A DNA stretch of 64,000 bases from the IMG/VR virus record IMGVR_UViG_3300031688_001478, positions 1 to 64,000 of that record. One strand, 5' to 3'. This document shows, piece by piece, positions 1-8,491 of the stretch. Position 1 is the first letter of the stretch. The number at the start of each line of letters is the position of its first letter. The notes beneath the pieces were generated by a model that searched no databases, was not told the DNA's origin, and saw only the letters and a list, made by a program, of their open reading frames with translations. The stretch comes from a virus. Both the position numbers and the translations under genes were made by a program.

Positions 1-3000
1 TGGATCAATAGTATAGAAGTAATCACCTGTAGTAACATCTTTATAGTTGTTTAACTGCTTGAGTAACGGTGTTTCAGTGTTAAGAGCGAAACATTCCCAC
101 GTTGTAGGTGTGGTTGCTACCCGGTATACTGGCTTTAAGTCTTTAAAACTGTTGTTAATTAACTGTTTAACAGTGAACTTGGTGTTGGTAAAGGTACCAG
201 TGGGTACTAAACGAACGCCACGTTGGGCATCTATGCTGTCAATCCACACGTGAACCACATGCTCTTCCCACTTAGTAGGCACATAATCAAACTTCCAATC
301 GCTTACTAAGGTGCTATGAGGATCAACTACCCAGTACATGTTGCTGTCTAAGTTCATTTCAAACAATAACAGTTGGTCTATTATGTCTTTATCACTGTTC
401 AAGTAGCATATAGGATACTCTTTTTGCTCACCTGCTACAGCATTTAATATTAATTGGTCTGGTATACTGCAAGTTAATACTTGTTCATCAGTTAATTGAC
501 TAGCATTATACGTTGTGGGCCACAGTCTAAGACCGCCATGTCCTATAACTAACCCTTCTGCGTCTGTTCTTTTCCATACATGCACTACATTTGTATTGTT
601 TACATGTGGTATAATGCTCTCTGCAATAACAGTTTCGGTTAATTCAATGTCTGGATCTACTGTCCACACATAGCCTACGTCACTATGCTTGGCTAATACG
701 TCCTGTATTTCCTTTGATGTCATGTGTTCTAACTGTTCAACGGGCCATATAGGATCTCTACTTGCTACCTTAGGCAGTTCTTTTAGTTTAACATAACTGT
801 TTTCTTTAATTTGTTCTAGTGTGTAGTGGGCTACCGGCATTAGTTTAACGCCACTTTGCTTACTGCTACCTGCATGTTGCCACATGTGGACTACATCTTT
901 ATCATATTGTGTTGGGTAATAACTATAATCGAAGTCTGCATCTACTTGTACATGTGCATCAACTACCCACATCATGCTTACGGTTGTTTGTAGTGCCAGA
1001 GCTTCGTAGACGCCGTCTAACGGCTGTAACAGTTCTTCCGGCTGTATGTGGTACACTGGATACTTTTTCTGTGTACAAGCCGGCTCTCTAATATACTTTG
1101 GTCTACCTTTGCCTTCGTTCTTGTTCCTTAAACTAACTCCACCGTAATCGTATTGCTTACCTGTTACAGGATTTAGTTTTTGCCATACATGTTGCTTACC
1201 ATCGTCGAACACATCAGGCTGGAAGTCAAAGTCAAATCCTACAAGTACATCAACGTCTGGATCAACTACCCAGAACCAAGCATGAGTACTCTTTGCTAAT
1301 CCTTCTTGATATGAACTGTATGTTTCAAACTCATACGTTAATGCTACAGGACTCATGTCGTGTACTTTAACATCACCATTCCAATCCTTTGGCATCCATA
1401 TAAGTATGCCATTGAATATATGTTTAGTGTTACGTTCGAATGTTGTTGGGCTCCACGGTATATGACTTATGTCATTAAAGGCTGTGGGCAGTATCCAACA
1501 GTCAGCATCTACTCGATCCATTCCTTCATCAGTGTATATGATCGGGTAGCTTCTACCTCCGACGGGGTTAGTGGCAATAAACTTGCTGTCCTCACTGCCA
1601 GATCTCGGAACAAGTTTAATACCTCCTGCTCTGTTGTCGCTGATATTTGTAATTGCTTTGGGGTATTTGTGTTCCAGGTCATCCGGAAACTTGAATATGT
1701 GTATGTACTTTGTGTCATGCTGTTGTGGAACATAGTTGAACTCCTCGTTAATTTGATGTTCGTTGTCTACTAACCAGAACATTTTAGTTCTGCTTTTCCT
1801 TGCAGGAGTATCATAGTCGCTGATATTATCTGCATAGAATATATCATAACGTACAGGACAAATATCTTCTTGATACTTATGCTTGGTTACGTCAAAGTGT
1901 TTGTTCATTAATCGTACGCCACCACATCGGGTATCCCATGCGTCTGTAAAGTCTGCCGGGTAACGTTCTTCTAGGTGACTGGGTATTTTAAATACATGTA
2001 TATAATCTAATTCGTGACTTGCTGGAACGTATAACAGTTTACCATTAAACTGAAACTCTCTATCCACAATCCAGAACCATTCTGTTTTACTACGCTCTGC
2101 ATAGTCGCTGTATGTTTCTGCATTAAAGTCTTCGTTGTCTATATAGAACACATCATACGCTTCGTCCTCTACTGGACATGCAGGATGTATTTTAAGTTCC
2201 GCGTCTTTCCAATTCATAGGCACTAGTCTAATGCCACCCATACCCAACGGATACTTTTCTTTTAATTGGTATGGCATTTTAAAACTGTGTACAAAGTCTT
2301 TCTCAAAAGGATTAGGAACCCAGTCAAGTGTTTTAGTATTAATAGTATGTTCTTTATCTATTAACCAAACATATTCGTTTGTGTGTACATCACGCTGACT
2401 GTAATCGTCTACGTCGGTAACAAACATAAACGGTATGTCTAAGTCTGCATTTAAGAAGCCGTGGTATTTAATTTGTGCGTCTTTCCAATCACGTGGATAT
2501 AATTTAATGCCACCTTCTTCTTTTGGATACTTATGTTCTAGTTGTCCCCTTAAATGAAAACTGTGTATGAAGTCTGGTTCAAAGTTCCCCGGTGCCCAAT
2601 CGATGTTTTCAGTTATTTTATATTCAGGATCAACGCACCAAACATGTGTGCTACTAGAGTTATCAAAGTAGTCCCCCGGTGTCGTGCTTGTTAGTACGTT
2701 GAATGTTTTTGTACATGCTACTGCATTGTGATGGAATGTTTCTGGAAACCCAATTGGCTTTTTAACTTTTAATGTTACTCCGCCATAGTTCAATTGGTTC
2801 CACTTCCAAACATGTTCGTAATTTTTTGTATGCGAGTCTGGCTTAAAGTCAAATATACTATAGTCGGTAACAGTAATGTCTTCTTCGATGAACCAATACA
2901 TTGATGTATTGCTAGAGATAGCAGACACGTTACTGACTTGTTGTGCAAAAGGTAACTGCTCTACTAGAGCTTCGTTCTCTCCTACATAAAAAATATCATA

Positions 3001-3003
3001 CAT
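1..3003 (-). CDS. Tandem-repeat glycosyltransferase-like protein, 3' end beyond window
   Basis: I translated this frame by hand: it starts at ATG 3003 and has no stop in 1,001 codons to the window edge, so the C terminus is missing. The protein is built of at least ten tandem modules of about 70-110 residues, starting near residues 1, 101, 190, 283, 386, 486, 557, 648, 751 and 863, with an eleventh cut by the edge (from about 959). Each module runs: an opening like YDIFY or YPVYH, a W-x-V-V-D-x-D/E/H motif, an aromatic-x-P, an I/V-H-V/S-W/F motif and G-G-V-x-L-x-P. Module 6 has lost the aspartate. The pattern matches the single-module protein at 28044-29039, whose VDGDN motif looks like a GT-A DxD metal site, so this is probably a chain of glycosyltransferase-like or derived glycan-binding domains. 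The start overlaps the upstream gene by 8 bases. Activity of the modules is unknown. Confidence 0.8.
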   Translation of the reverse strand, partial: MYDIFYVGENEALVEQLPFAQQVSNVSAISSNTSMYWFIEEDITVTDYSIFDFKPDSHTKNYEHVWKWNQLNYGGVTLKVKKPIGFPETFHHNAVACTKTFNVLTSTTPGDYFDNSSSTHVWCVDPEYKITENIDWAPGNFEPDFIHSFHLRGQLEHKYPKEEGGIKLYPRDWKDAQIKYHGFLNADLDIPFMFVTDVDDYSQRDVHTNEYVWLIDKEHTINTKTLDWVPNPFEKDFVHSFKMPYQLKEKYPLGMGGIRLVPMNWKDAELKIHPACPVEDEAYDVFYIDNEDFNAETYSDYAERSKTEWFWIVDREFQFNGKLLYVPASHELDYIHVFKIPSHLEERYPADFTDAWDTRCGGVRLMNKHFDVTKHKYQEDICPVRYDIFYADNISDYDTPARKSRTKMFWLVDNEHQINEEFNYVPQQHDTKYIHIFKFPDDLEHKYPKAITNISDNRAGGIKLVPRSGSEDSKFIATNPVGGRSYPIIYTDEGMDRVDADCWILPTAFNDISHIPWSPTTFERNTKHIFNGILIWMPKDWNGDVKVHDMSPVALTYEFETYSSYQEGLAKSTHAWFWVVDPDVDVLVGFDFDFQPDVFDDGKQHVWQKLNPVTGKQYDYGGVSLRNKNEGKGRPKYIREPACTQKKYPVYHIQPEELLQPLDGVYEALALQTTVSMMWVVDAHVQVDADFDYSYYPTQYDKDVVHMWQHAGSSKQSGVKLMPVAHYTLEQIKENSYVKLKELPKVASRDPIWPVEQLEHMTSKEIQDVLAKHSDVGYVWTVDPDIELTETVIAESIIPHVNNTNVVHVWKRTDAEGLVIGHGGLRLWPTTYNASQLTDEQVLTCSIPDQLILNAVAGEQKEYPICYLNSDKDIIDQLLLFEMNLDSNMYWVVDPHSTLVSDWKFDYVPTKWEEHVVHVWIDSIDAQRGVRLVPTGTFTNTKFTVKQLINNSFKDLKPVYRVATTPTTWECFALNTETPLLKQLNNYKDVTTGDYFYTIDP

Positions 3004-3376
3004 CTATTTTGTGTCCTACTACTGCGTTTATATATTTATTGATATGGTCTAGTCCGTTGTCTAGGTTTTCTAATTCACGGAACATTAATTGGTTAGCACT
3101 AAAGCAACAATCGTCTCGGTGATGTCTTGCACTAATCTTACACACATGACAGTTCCCTTTTAGTTTCCAGAACATCATTTCCTCTGGAGTTAACAGTGGA
3201 TCATATAGCCATGGGTTGCGTGATACTTCGGTAGGCGATAGTTCGCTATAGTCGTGGTCCGCAAGTAGTTCTTTAACGTAACCGTTTATGCCTATTGCTT
3301 CTATTCGTTCTTTAACTTTTTCGTTAGTCACTTGTATGTACTCTGATGTTGTAATGGTTTGTAAAAGCAGTAGCAT
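2996..3376 (-). CDS. Small Cys/His-rich protein, unknown function
   Basis: A protein of up to 126 residues that I do not recognise. Its most notable feature is a Cys/His cluster (CHVC, then ARHHRDDCC) near residues 77-92, which could bind a metal such as zinc; this is inference from composition only. The ATG at 3376 overlaps the end of the carbamoyltransferase by 53 bases. A GTG at 3331 would overlap it by only 8 bases, the spacing typical of this operon, and would give 111 residues; neither start has a convincing ribosome-binding site. It lies between the carbamoyltransferase and the repeat glycosyltransferase-like gene and overlaps the latter by 8 bases, so the three are probably co-translated. 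Confidence 0.65.
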   Translation of the reverse strand: MLLLLQTITTSEYIQVTNEKVKERIEAIGINGYVKELLADHDYSELSPTEVSRNPWLYDPLLTPEEMMFWKLKGNCHVCKISARHHRDDCCFSANQLMFRELENLDNGLDHINKYINAVVGHKIDV

Positions 3377-4868
3377 CTTCTTTAGTATTAACTATTGGCT
3401 GACCTTTAACATTGAGACTCGTATTGAGAACAATAGGACAACCTGATACTTTGTGCCATTCGGATAGTGCTTCATATAGTTCAGGGTGCTGTTTTCTATT
3501 AACAGTCTGAACCCTACTCGTTCCATCCCCATGTACGACAGCAGGTATTTCATCTGGACGTTTGCATTTTGCTACAAACTGCATGTATGGACTTTCGTTT
3601 AAACCGCCCGGCAGTTCAAACCAATCTTGTACATGTTCTTCTAAAATGATAGGAGCAAACGGTCTAAACTTTTGTCTACGTTTAATTTCATTTACTCTAT
3701 CCTTAATCTCTTCCCCTCTAGGATCAGCAAATAAACTTCTGTTCCCTAATGCTCTAGGACCAAACTCTGCTCTGCCATTGGCAACTCCAAAGATTTCCCC
3801 ATTGTTTAAACTCTCGACAAACTTCCTTACGGGCCACTTGCCTTCTATTACAGTTCCTAAGTAAGGAGTTTTCCATTCTACTTTCTTTAATGTATCTGCA
3901 AAATGTAAGAATGCCGCGGCACCTAAACTACTTCCAGCATCACCTGGGTTAGGCATTATGTGTACGTCATCGAATATATCAAACAGTTTACTATTAGCAA
4001 CACAGTTTAATGCACAGCCACCCATGAACACTAAGTTCTTACTATGAGTGTACTTGTAGGCTAACTCCGCGTATTCCATAATTCTTTCTTCACATACTAA
4101 CTGAGCACTTGCGGCTAAGTCGTACTTAATTTGTTCGTTACCCGGAATGTTTAAATTGTTTATTAAGAAGTCGTCTGGTAAGCCTCTACTCATATCAATG
4201 GTGTGTAGACACTCTCCTCTATTCTCTTTAGTAATCTTTTCATGCTTAAACAATTGCTTACGCATCTGTTTAGCGAATATCGGATTACCGTATGCCGCCA
4301 TTCCCATTAGCACATATTCATCTTCCATAGGCTTCAGTCCTACTCTGGCTGTTACAGCACTATAGAATAAACCTAGACTACTTGGGAAGTTTGTTTCGTG
4401 TACCAATTCAAACTTGCCACCTCGTTCTTCATACCTGTATATGGTTGCAGTCTGCACTTCGCCTATTGCATCGATAGTCATTATAGCACACTCGTCGAAG
4501 TCACTAGTAAGTACTCCTGCGGCGGCATGACTTTGATGATGTAATGTATGCTGAACTGGAATACCGTCTAGCTGTGGATAAAATCTTTTAAGCCATTGCT
4601 CGGCAGTTGGTTCCGTGAACACAGCCTTAACTGCATCCATTCTCAGTTGTTTTAGTCTACGTTTAGACTTTAACTTACTATCCTCATGCATTACTATAAC
4701 ATCTGGCATGCCAAATGTCAATGCTTCTGCCATTAATTCTTTGTGTAAGAAAGGATCGTTCTTCTTTCTACTATAACGTTCGCTGTGACCAGCAAACATA
4801 ATCTTGCCTTCGTCGACTACACAAACAGACGCATCATGGAACATACAACTTATACCAAGTATTCTCAT
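3324..4868 (-). CDS. Carbamoyltransferase, NodU/CmcH/TobZ family
   Basis: A 514-residue enzyme of the O-carbamoyltransferase family, which moves a carbamoyl group from carbamoyl phosphate, through carbamoyl-AMP, onto a sugar or other hydroxyl. The N-terminal Kae1-like half shows HDAS at 11-14 and the metal-binding HHQSH at 110-114. The C-terminal YrdC-like half shows FGPRALGNRS and the NTSLN-x-KGQPI block near the end. It is somewhat shorter than many relatives and stops soon after that block. It overlaps the small acidic gene upstream by an ATGA junction. Neighbouring nucleotide-sugar and glycosyltransferase genes suggest that the acceptor is a glycan, but the sequence does not show the acceptor. 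Confidence 0.93.
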   Translation of the reverse strand: MRILGISCMFHDASVCVVDEGKIMFAGHSERYSRKKNDPFLHKELMAEALTFGMPDVIVMHEDSKLKSKRRLKQLRMDAVKAVFTEPTAEQWLKRFYPQLDGIPVQHTLHHQSHAAAGVLTSDFDECAIMTIDAIGEVQTATIYRYEERGGKFELVHETNFPSSLGLFYSAVTARVGLKPMEDEYVLMGMAAYGNPIFAKQMRKQLFKHEKITKENRGECLHTIDMSRGLPDDFLINNLNIPGNEQIKYDLAASAQLVCEERIMEYAELAYKYTHSKNLVFMGGCALNCVANSKLFDIFDDVHIMPNPGDAGSSLGAAAFLHFADTLKKVEWKTPYLGTVIEGKWPVRKFVESLNNGEIFGVANGRAEFGPRALGNRSLFADPRGEEIKDRVNEIKRRQKFRPFAPIILEEHVQDWFELPGGLNESPYMQFVAKCKRPDEIPAVVHGDGTSRVQTVNRKQHPELYEALSEWHKVSGCPIVLNTSLNVKGQPIVNTKEDATAFTNHYNIRVHTSD

Positions 4869-5086
4869 CTATAAATAAATGGATCTGCTTTACGGATTTG
4901 TTCTAACTTATCCTTCAGCATCTCTTCTTCCTCATCAGTAAGATTTAATTCGGGTACATCGGGTACTTCAATTTCTGTAGGGCCTCTAAGTACTTCAGCT
5001 TTCTTACTTATTGGATTACCCTGCAAGTCACCGTGGTCGATAATCTCTGTTACCTCTTCGGCTAGTTCGTTTCTTTCTTCTGGCAT
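4865..5086 (-). CDS. Small acidic protein, unknown function
   Basis: A 73-residue, strongly acidic protein with an E/D-rich helix-like C-terminal half (NLTDEEEEMLKDKL) and no cysteine. I recognise no family. It is held by tight junctions: TAATG with the SGNH-like gene upstream and ATGA with the carbamoyltransferase downstream, so it is very probably translated. Possible roles are a small partner or chaperone of an adjacent enzyme, or a peptide substrate for one of the radical SAM enzymes just upstream; both are speculation. Confidence 0.7.
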   Translation of the reverse strand: MPEERNELAEEVTEIIDHGDLQGNPISKKAEVLRGPTEIEVPDVPELNLTDEEEEMLKDKLEQIRKADPFIYR

Positions 5087-5802
5087 TATAATTCCTCTAT
5101 AAACTTTTTAACTTCATTTGCATATAGCGTGTGTAAATGCTTATCTGCGTGGTACCATTCTGAGAAGTGTGAAGCGTTTTCTTCTGTGTCGTACCTTTCT
5201 ATAAAACTGTCTTCACTCTCAAAGAACACATCATGCGGGAACGTATGCATTAAATGTTTTAATCTTAAATGATCAAACGTCTCTGCTTTTATTGACGCAC
5301 AATTATTTACCTGTATGTGATCAACTTCGTAAGATTTTAAGAACGAATCTAGCATAGTCATATAAGTTATTTTTTTAAACAGTCCAAAGTTATAGTCTGT
5401 GTGATATAACTGCAATGCTTTGAACCATGTAGTGAAGTCGCCAGTGTTTTTGTATTGTTCTGCATCAGATCCGTTTGCCCAATGTATATGTTGATCTTCC
5501 CATGTAAACTCTACTCGTTCGTTAGTAGTCCAGCCTACACATACAAGTAACTCCTTTGGATCTCTTCCTTGATATACCCACTGACTAACATAGTCAATAG
5601 TGGATCGCATGATGTATTCATTACTGCCACCCGGTGCTGAATGATTTGTGTAGTTAAGTTCAAACGCTCTAGCAAGTTGTCCGGGCCATGCATGGACAAT
5701 ATTTTGTTTAGTAGCCGCAGTTGTTCCTGGGCCACATATCTCACTACCTGCCATATGGCTACAACCGATTGCGTATAAGTGTGTTTTGTCTTTTAAATCC
5801 AT
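5086..5802 (-). CDS. SGNH/GDSL-like hydrolase family protein
   Basis: A 238-residue protein with an N-terminal GCSHMAG motif (candidate nucleophile Ser15) instead of the classical GDS. A GGSNEYI block (the Gly/Asn part of block II/III) and a GWTTNER segment follow. Near the C terminus, Asp220 with His222 or His224 could complete a catalytic triad. SGNH enzymes remove or transfer acyl groups on sugars and lipids; T4-like marine phages often carry such GCSxxxG proteins. The start ATG directly abuts the stop of the radical SAM gene upstream, and the end shares TAATG with the next gene. Placement beside a carbamoyltransferase suggests work on glycan hydroxyls or acyl groups, which is inference. 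Confidence 0.7.
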   Translation of the reverse strand: MDLKDKTHLYAIGCSHMAGSEICGPGTTAATKQNIVHAWPGQLARAFELNYTNHSAPGGSNEYIMRSTIDYVSQWVYQGRDPKELLVCVGWTTNERVEFTWEDQHIHWANGSDAEQYKNTGDFTTWFKALQLYHTDYNFGLFKKITYMTMLDSFLKSYEVDHIQVNNCASIKAETFDHLRLKHLMHTFPHDVFFESEDSFIERYDTEENASHFSEWYHADKHLHTLYANEVKKFIEEL

Positions 5803-7110
5803 TTACCAATCCAGTAATTTGTATAAGTCTGGCAGACTGTCTGCTAAACTTTGGTTACGTTTATCATCTAATAACAATGTGTAACGTTTGAATATTTCCA
5901 TTTGCGTTTCAGCATCATCGTTAACTTGGTCATCGCCCAATGCATTAATAATTCCTAGCACTGTTTGTTTATTCCTTTCATCGTTAGCAAAGTATGTACT
6001 AGTATCAAGCCAGTGATGTAATCTACTCTTTGCTTCGTCTCTAATGTTCTTAGGCAAGTTACGAATGTCTAAGCATTTAGGATAGTTGTTCATTAAGAAA
6101 CTAATGTCTATTCGTCTACCACTTAGTTCAGTGATCTCTTCAGCATAGTCTAGTAAGTCTGTTATATTTAATATGTTATATATTTGTACAACAGGACTAA
6201 ACAACAAGTTACCTACAACTTTAGAATCAGCATACTCTTTAATATGCTTATCTACTATAGACCATTTGCTTCCACTTCTAATATATTCATTGGTGGTACT
6301 GTAGCCATCAACACTTAAACACATCAACACATCTCTAAACTTGACTACTAAGTCTAGGAACCTGGGTTGTATGTTAGTCATGTTAGAGTTGAACACTAAG
6401 TCAATGTCCTTAGCAATACCCATCTCTACACATTTTTCTAGTATCCAATATACACGTTGTATAATAGTTGGCTCACCACCCGTAAAGTATAATCTATTTA
6501 CATTAGGTAACCACTCCTCTACTGTTGCTAAGAAGTCTGGCTCATCGAACCAAGGGATAGTGTAATCGTCGAACTGCTCCCAATGAGTGTTCTCTATTAC
6601 GAATGCACGTTCTTCTTCTGTGTATATAGTATCGTCTTTTAATTCTTTATATATAGCACTACTGTTTTGGCTCTGACACATTCTACATTTTAAGTTACAT
6701 AGTGTGCCAAGTCTAAAGTCTAAGTATTGCGGTGACTCCTCTACGAAGTAATCGTTGTTAATACTCTTGTCTATTATCTTTTTAATCTCTGGAGCATTTC
6801 TATGGAAGCCCATCCAGTCTTTGATATAGTTTTCTCTGTAACTAGGTATGCCCAAGTCTTCTAATTGGTAGCAAGGCTCACACCCTTCTACTTGGTCGCC
6901 TTCTATCATTTGCTTTCTTATCTTACGATAGTGTTTCCCATTCCAAACATCTTCAATCTTATCACCACGGTCTAACATAATAGGATGCTTGTCGTCATTG
7001 TCTCGTTTCACTTGCCCACTAGCAACACAGCAAAAGTTAACTGTGCTTGTTGGCTGTGTCATTACATGTATCCAAGGATACGGACAAAATGTTTTACTAT
7101 AGTCCGTCAT
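5803..7110 (-). CDS. Radical SAM protein A, N-terminal twitch-like cluster domain
   Basis: A 435-residue radical SAM protein. The N-terminal domain carries FCPYPW (Cys9), a CC pair (27-28) and a CxxC (77, 80) followed by a Y-x-x-E-D-x-G-x-x-S-x-R segment. This is the layout of radical SAM proteins whose twitch/SPASM-like auxiliary Fe-S domain precedes the core. The core has CNLKCRMC (Cys138/142/145), which binds the 4Fe-4S cluster that cleaves S-adenosylmethionine, and a TGGEP motif for SAM binding. The C terminus has the short SLPDLYKLL version of a motif shared with its paralogues. A further in-frame start 21 codons upstream lies deep inside the previous gene; ATG 7110, with a 14-base overlap, aligns with the paralogues. 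The substrate is unknown. Confidence 0.9.
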   Translation of the reverse strand: MTDYSKTFCPYPWIHVMTQPTSTVNFCCVASGQVKRDNDDKHPIMLDRGDKIEDVWNGKHYRKIRKQMIEGDQVEGCEPCYQLEDLGIPSYRENYIKDWMGFHRNAPEIKKIIDKSINNDYFVEESPQYLDFRLGTLCNLKCRMCQSQNSSAIYKELKDDTIYTEEERAFVIENTHWEQFDDYTIPWFDEPDFLATVEEWLPNVNRLYFTGGEPTIIQRVYWILEKCVEMGIAKDIDLVFNSNMTNIQPRFLDLVVKFRDVLMCLSVDGYSTTNEYIRSGSKWSIVDKHIKEYADSKVVGNLLFSPVVQIYNILNITDLLDYAEEITELSGRRIDISFLMNNYPKCLDIRNLPKNIRDEAKSRLHHWLDTSTYFANDERNKQTVLGIINALGDDQVNDDAETQMEIFKRYTLLLDDKRNQSLADSLPDLYKLLDW

Positions 7111-8326
7111 GTTTATTGCCTGCTTTAATTTGTTGCATGTCTGACATAAACTGCATTGTGTCACTCTGCTCAAAAAATGGTTTAAGGTGTTCCCATAACT
7201 CTGGGAATGTTTCTGCTATACTCTCATCTCTGTACTTGTCACTGAATGCTGTCTGTCTTACAAACTCGTCCATGTGTCCTAAGTAGTGCTCTTGGTTCAT
7301 ATACGATAACGTTGTTTGTATTCTAGGATCATTATGTCCAGCAAACTTCTCTGTTATTGCTCTCTTAACAGACTTAGGTAATGCTTTAGGACTTACATGC
7401 TTAGGCTCGTATACCATATTAAAATGTATGTTACAGTCTATGTCGTTCTCTAGTTGCCATGTGAGTATCTCATCCATGTACATAACATTAAACAACCCTA
7501 CTGTATAAAAAATATTTAACTCTAAGAAGTCGTGTTGATTAAACTTGTGGAAGTTATCTACAACTTCATCAAACTGTTGTGGGTGACGTATGTATTCAAA
7601 CTGTTTGCCTACACCATCAATACTAAAAAATATTTGTACTCGTTTAAACTCTTTCCAAAGTTCAATAGCATGTGCCGGATATATAGATCCGTTAGTGTTA
7701 TAACTAATACTTATATCCTTAGCTCTGCCTTTATCAACTAACGATTGTAATATTTCAAAATGTCTTTTAATAAGGAAAGGTTCTCCACCAAAGAACTCCA
7801 AGCTCTCCACTTCCTCAATCTGAGATTCTAAGTCGTCCCAGAACGCTTCGTTCATCTCGGGCCACCGTCCTTGCTTCGCCATCATCTGTGCAAACAAGTT
7901 AGTCGAGTTGTCTCGTTCTATTTCTTCTGGTACCCATTGGCTACTTGCAAAACTTGTACATATTCTACACTTGGTGTTACATATATTGCCTAGTTTCAAA
8001 TCCATGCTCTTTGGTTTTAGATGATCCAAGTCTTCTATGTGATGTGAAAACTTTATAAGTTCTCTTAAACGTTTACTTTCTATTCCAGCATCTTCTTCGT
8101 TCCAACAATTGAAACATGCTTTAGGTTTCTCTCCTGCTAGGAAGTCTGTCTTTAAGTCTGCTAGCCATTCGCTATCCCATGCTTGTTTTAATGTGCCACC
8201 GTCTGCTAAGTCGATACCAGGAACAGTTTCCTGCATAACACAACAAACAGCAACCGAGCCATCTGTTCGTGCTTCCTGATTAACCCATGGGAGTATACAA
8301 AAATGTTCTGGTGTAGCAGTTGACAT
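7097..8326 (-). CDS. Radical SAM protein B, N-terminal twitch-like cluster domain
   Basis: A 409-residue paralogue of radical SAM protein A. N-terminal cluster cysteines are Cys10 (FCILPW), Cys28-Cys29 and Cys71/Cys74, followed by EEDAGIESKR. The core motif is CNTKCRIC (116/120/123), with FFGGEP as the SAM-binding motif. The C-terminal motif ETFPELWEHL matches the others. It is separated by three bases from the small acidic gene upstream (8330-8491) and overlaps gene A downstream by 14 bases. It has no cysteine-rich C-terminal SPASM domain, so the auxiliary cluster, if present, sits in the N-terminal domain. Confidence 0.9.
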   Translation of the reverse strand: MSTATPEHFCILPWVNQEARTDGSVAVCCVMQETVPGIDLADGGTLKQAWDSEWLADLKTDFLAGEKPKACFNCWNEEDAGIESKRLRELIKFSHHIEDLDHLKPKSMDLKLGNICNTKCRICTSFASSQWVPEEIERDNSTNLFAQMMAKQGRWPEMNEAFWDDLESQIEEVESLEFFGGEPFLIKRHFEILQSLVDKGRAKDISISYNTNGSIYPAHAIELWKEFKRVQIFFSIDGVGKQFEYIRHPQQFDEVVDNFHKFNQHDFLELNIFYTVGLFNVMYMDEILTWQLENDIDCNIHFNMVYEPKHVSPKALPKSVKRAITEKFAGHNDPRIQTTLSYMNQEHYLGHMDEFVRQTAFSDKYRDESIAETFPELWEHLKPFFEQSDTMQFMSDMQQIKAGNKHDGL

Positions 8327-8329
8327 TAC

Positions 8330-8491
8330 TTAATCCTTGTTCCCATAGATGATATCTACTAACGAGTCTTCGTCATTGTCATCCGGTGTAAAATTATCGT
8401 CGGGTGCAATCTCGGCATCAGCATTTGCAAATCGTCTGCGTTGTATGGCGTCCCAATTAATATCTAGCGCCTGTTTTTCTTTATCAGTCAT
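8330..8491 (-). CDS. Small acidic protein between two radical SAM genes
   Basis: A 53-residue protein starting at ATG 8491, which overlaps the end of radical SAM gene C by 8 bases; longer starts upstream would run further into that gene. The middle is basic (QRRRF) and the C-terminal half very acidic (PDDNFTPDDNDEDS). There is no cysteine, signal peptide or membrane segment. I recognise no family. Its place between radical SAM genes B and C is where a peptide substrate or small partner would be expected in radical SAM peptide-modification operons, but nothing in the sequence proves that. Confidence 0.65.
   Translation of the reverse strand: MTDKEKQALDINWDAIQRRRFANADAEIAPDDNFTPDDNDEDSLVDIIYGNKD

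Noticed and set aside
1360-1773. Plus-strand frame of 137 codons opposite the repeat protein
   Set aside because: It lies wholly inside the minus-strand frame 1-3003, whose repeated motifs show that the minus strand codes. The plus-strand product has no recognisable motif.
4870-4877. TATAAATA on the plus strand near the start of the carbamoyltransferase
   Set aside because: No plus-strand gene follows and the bases are explained by coding sequence of the small acidic gene; taken as chance in AT-rich DNA.
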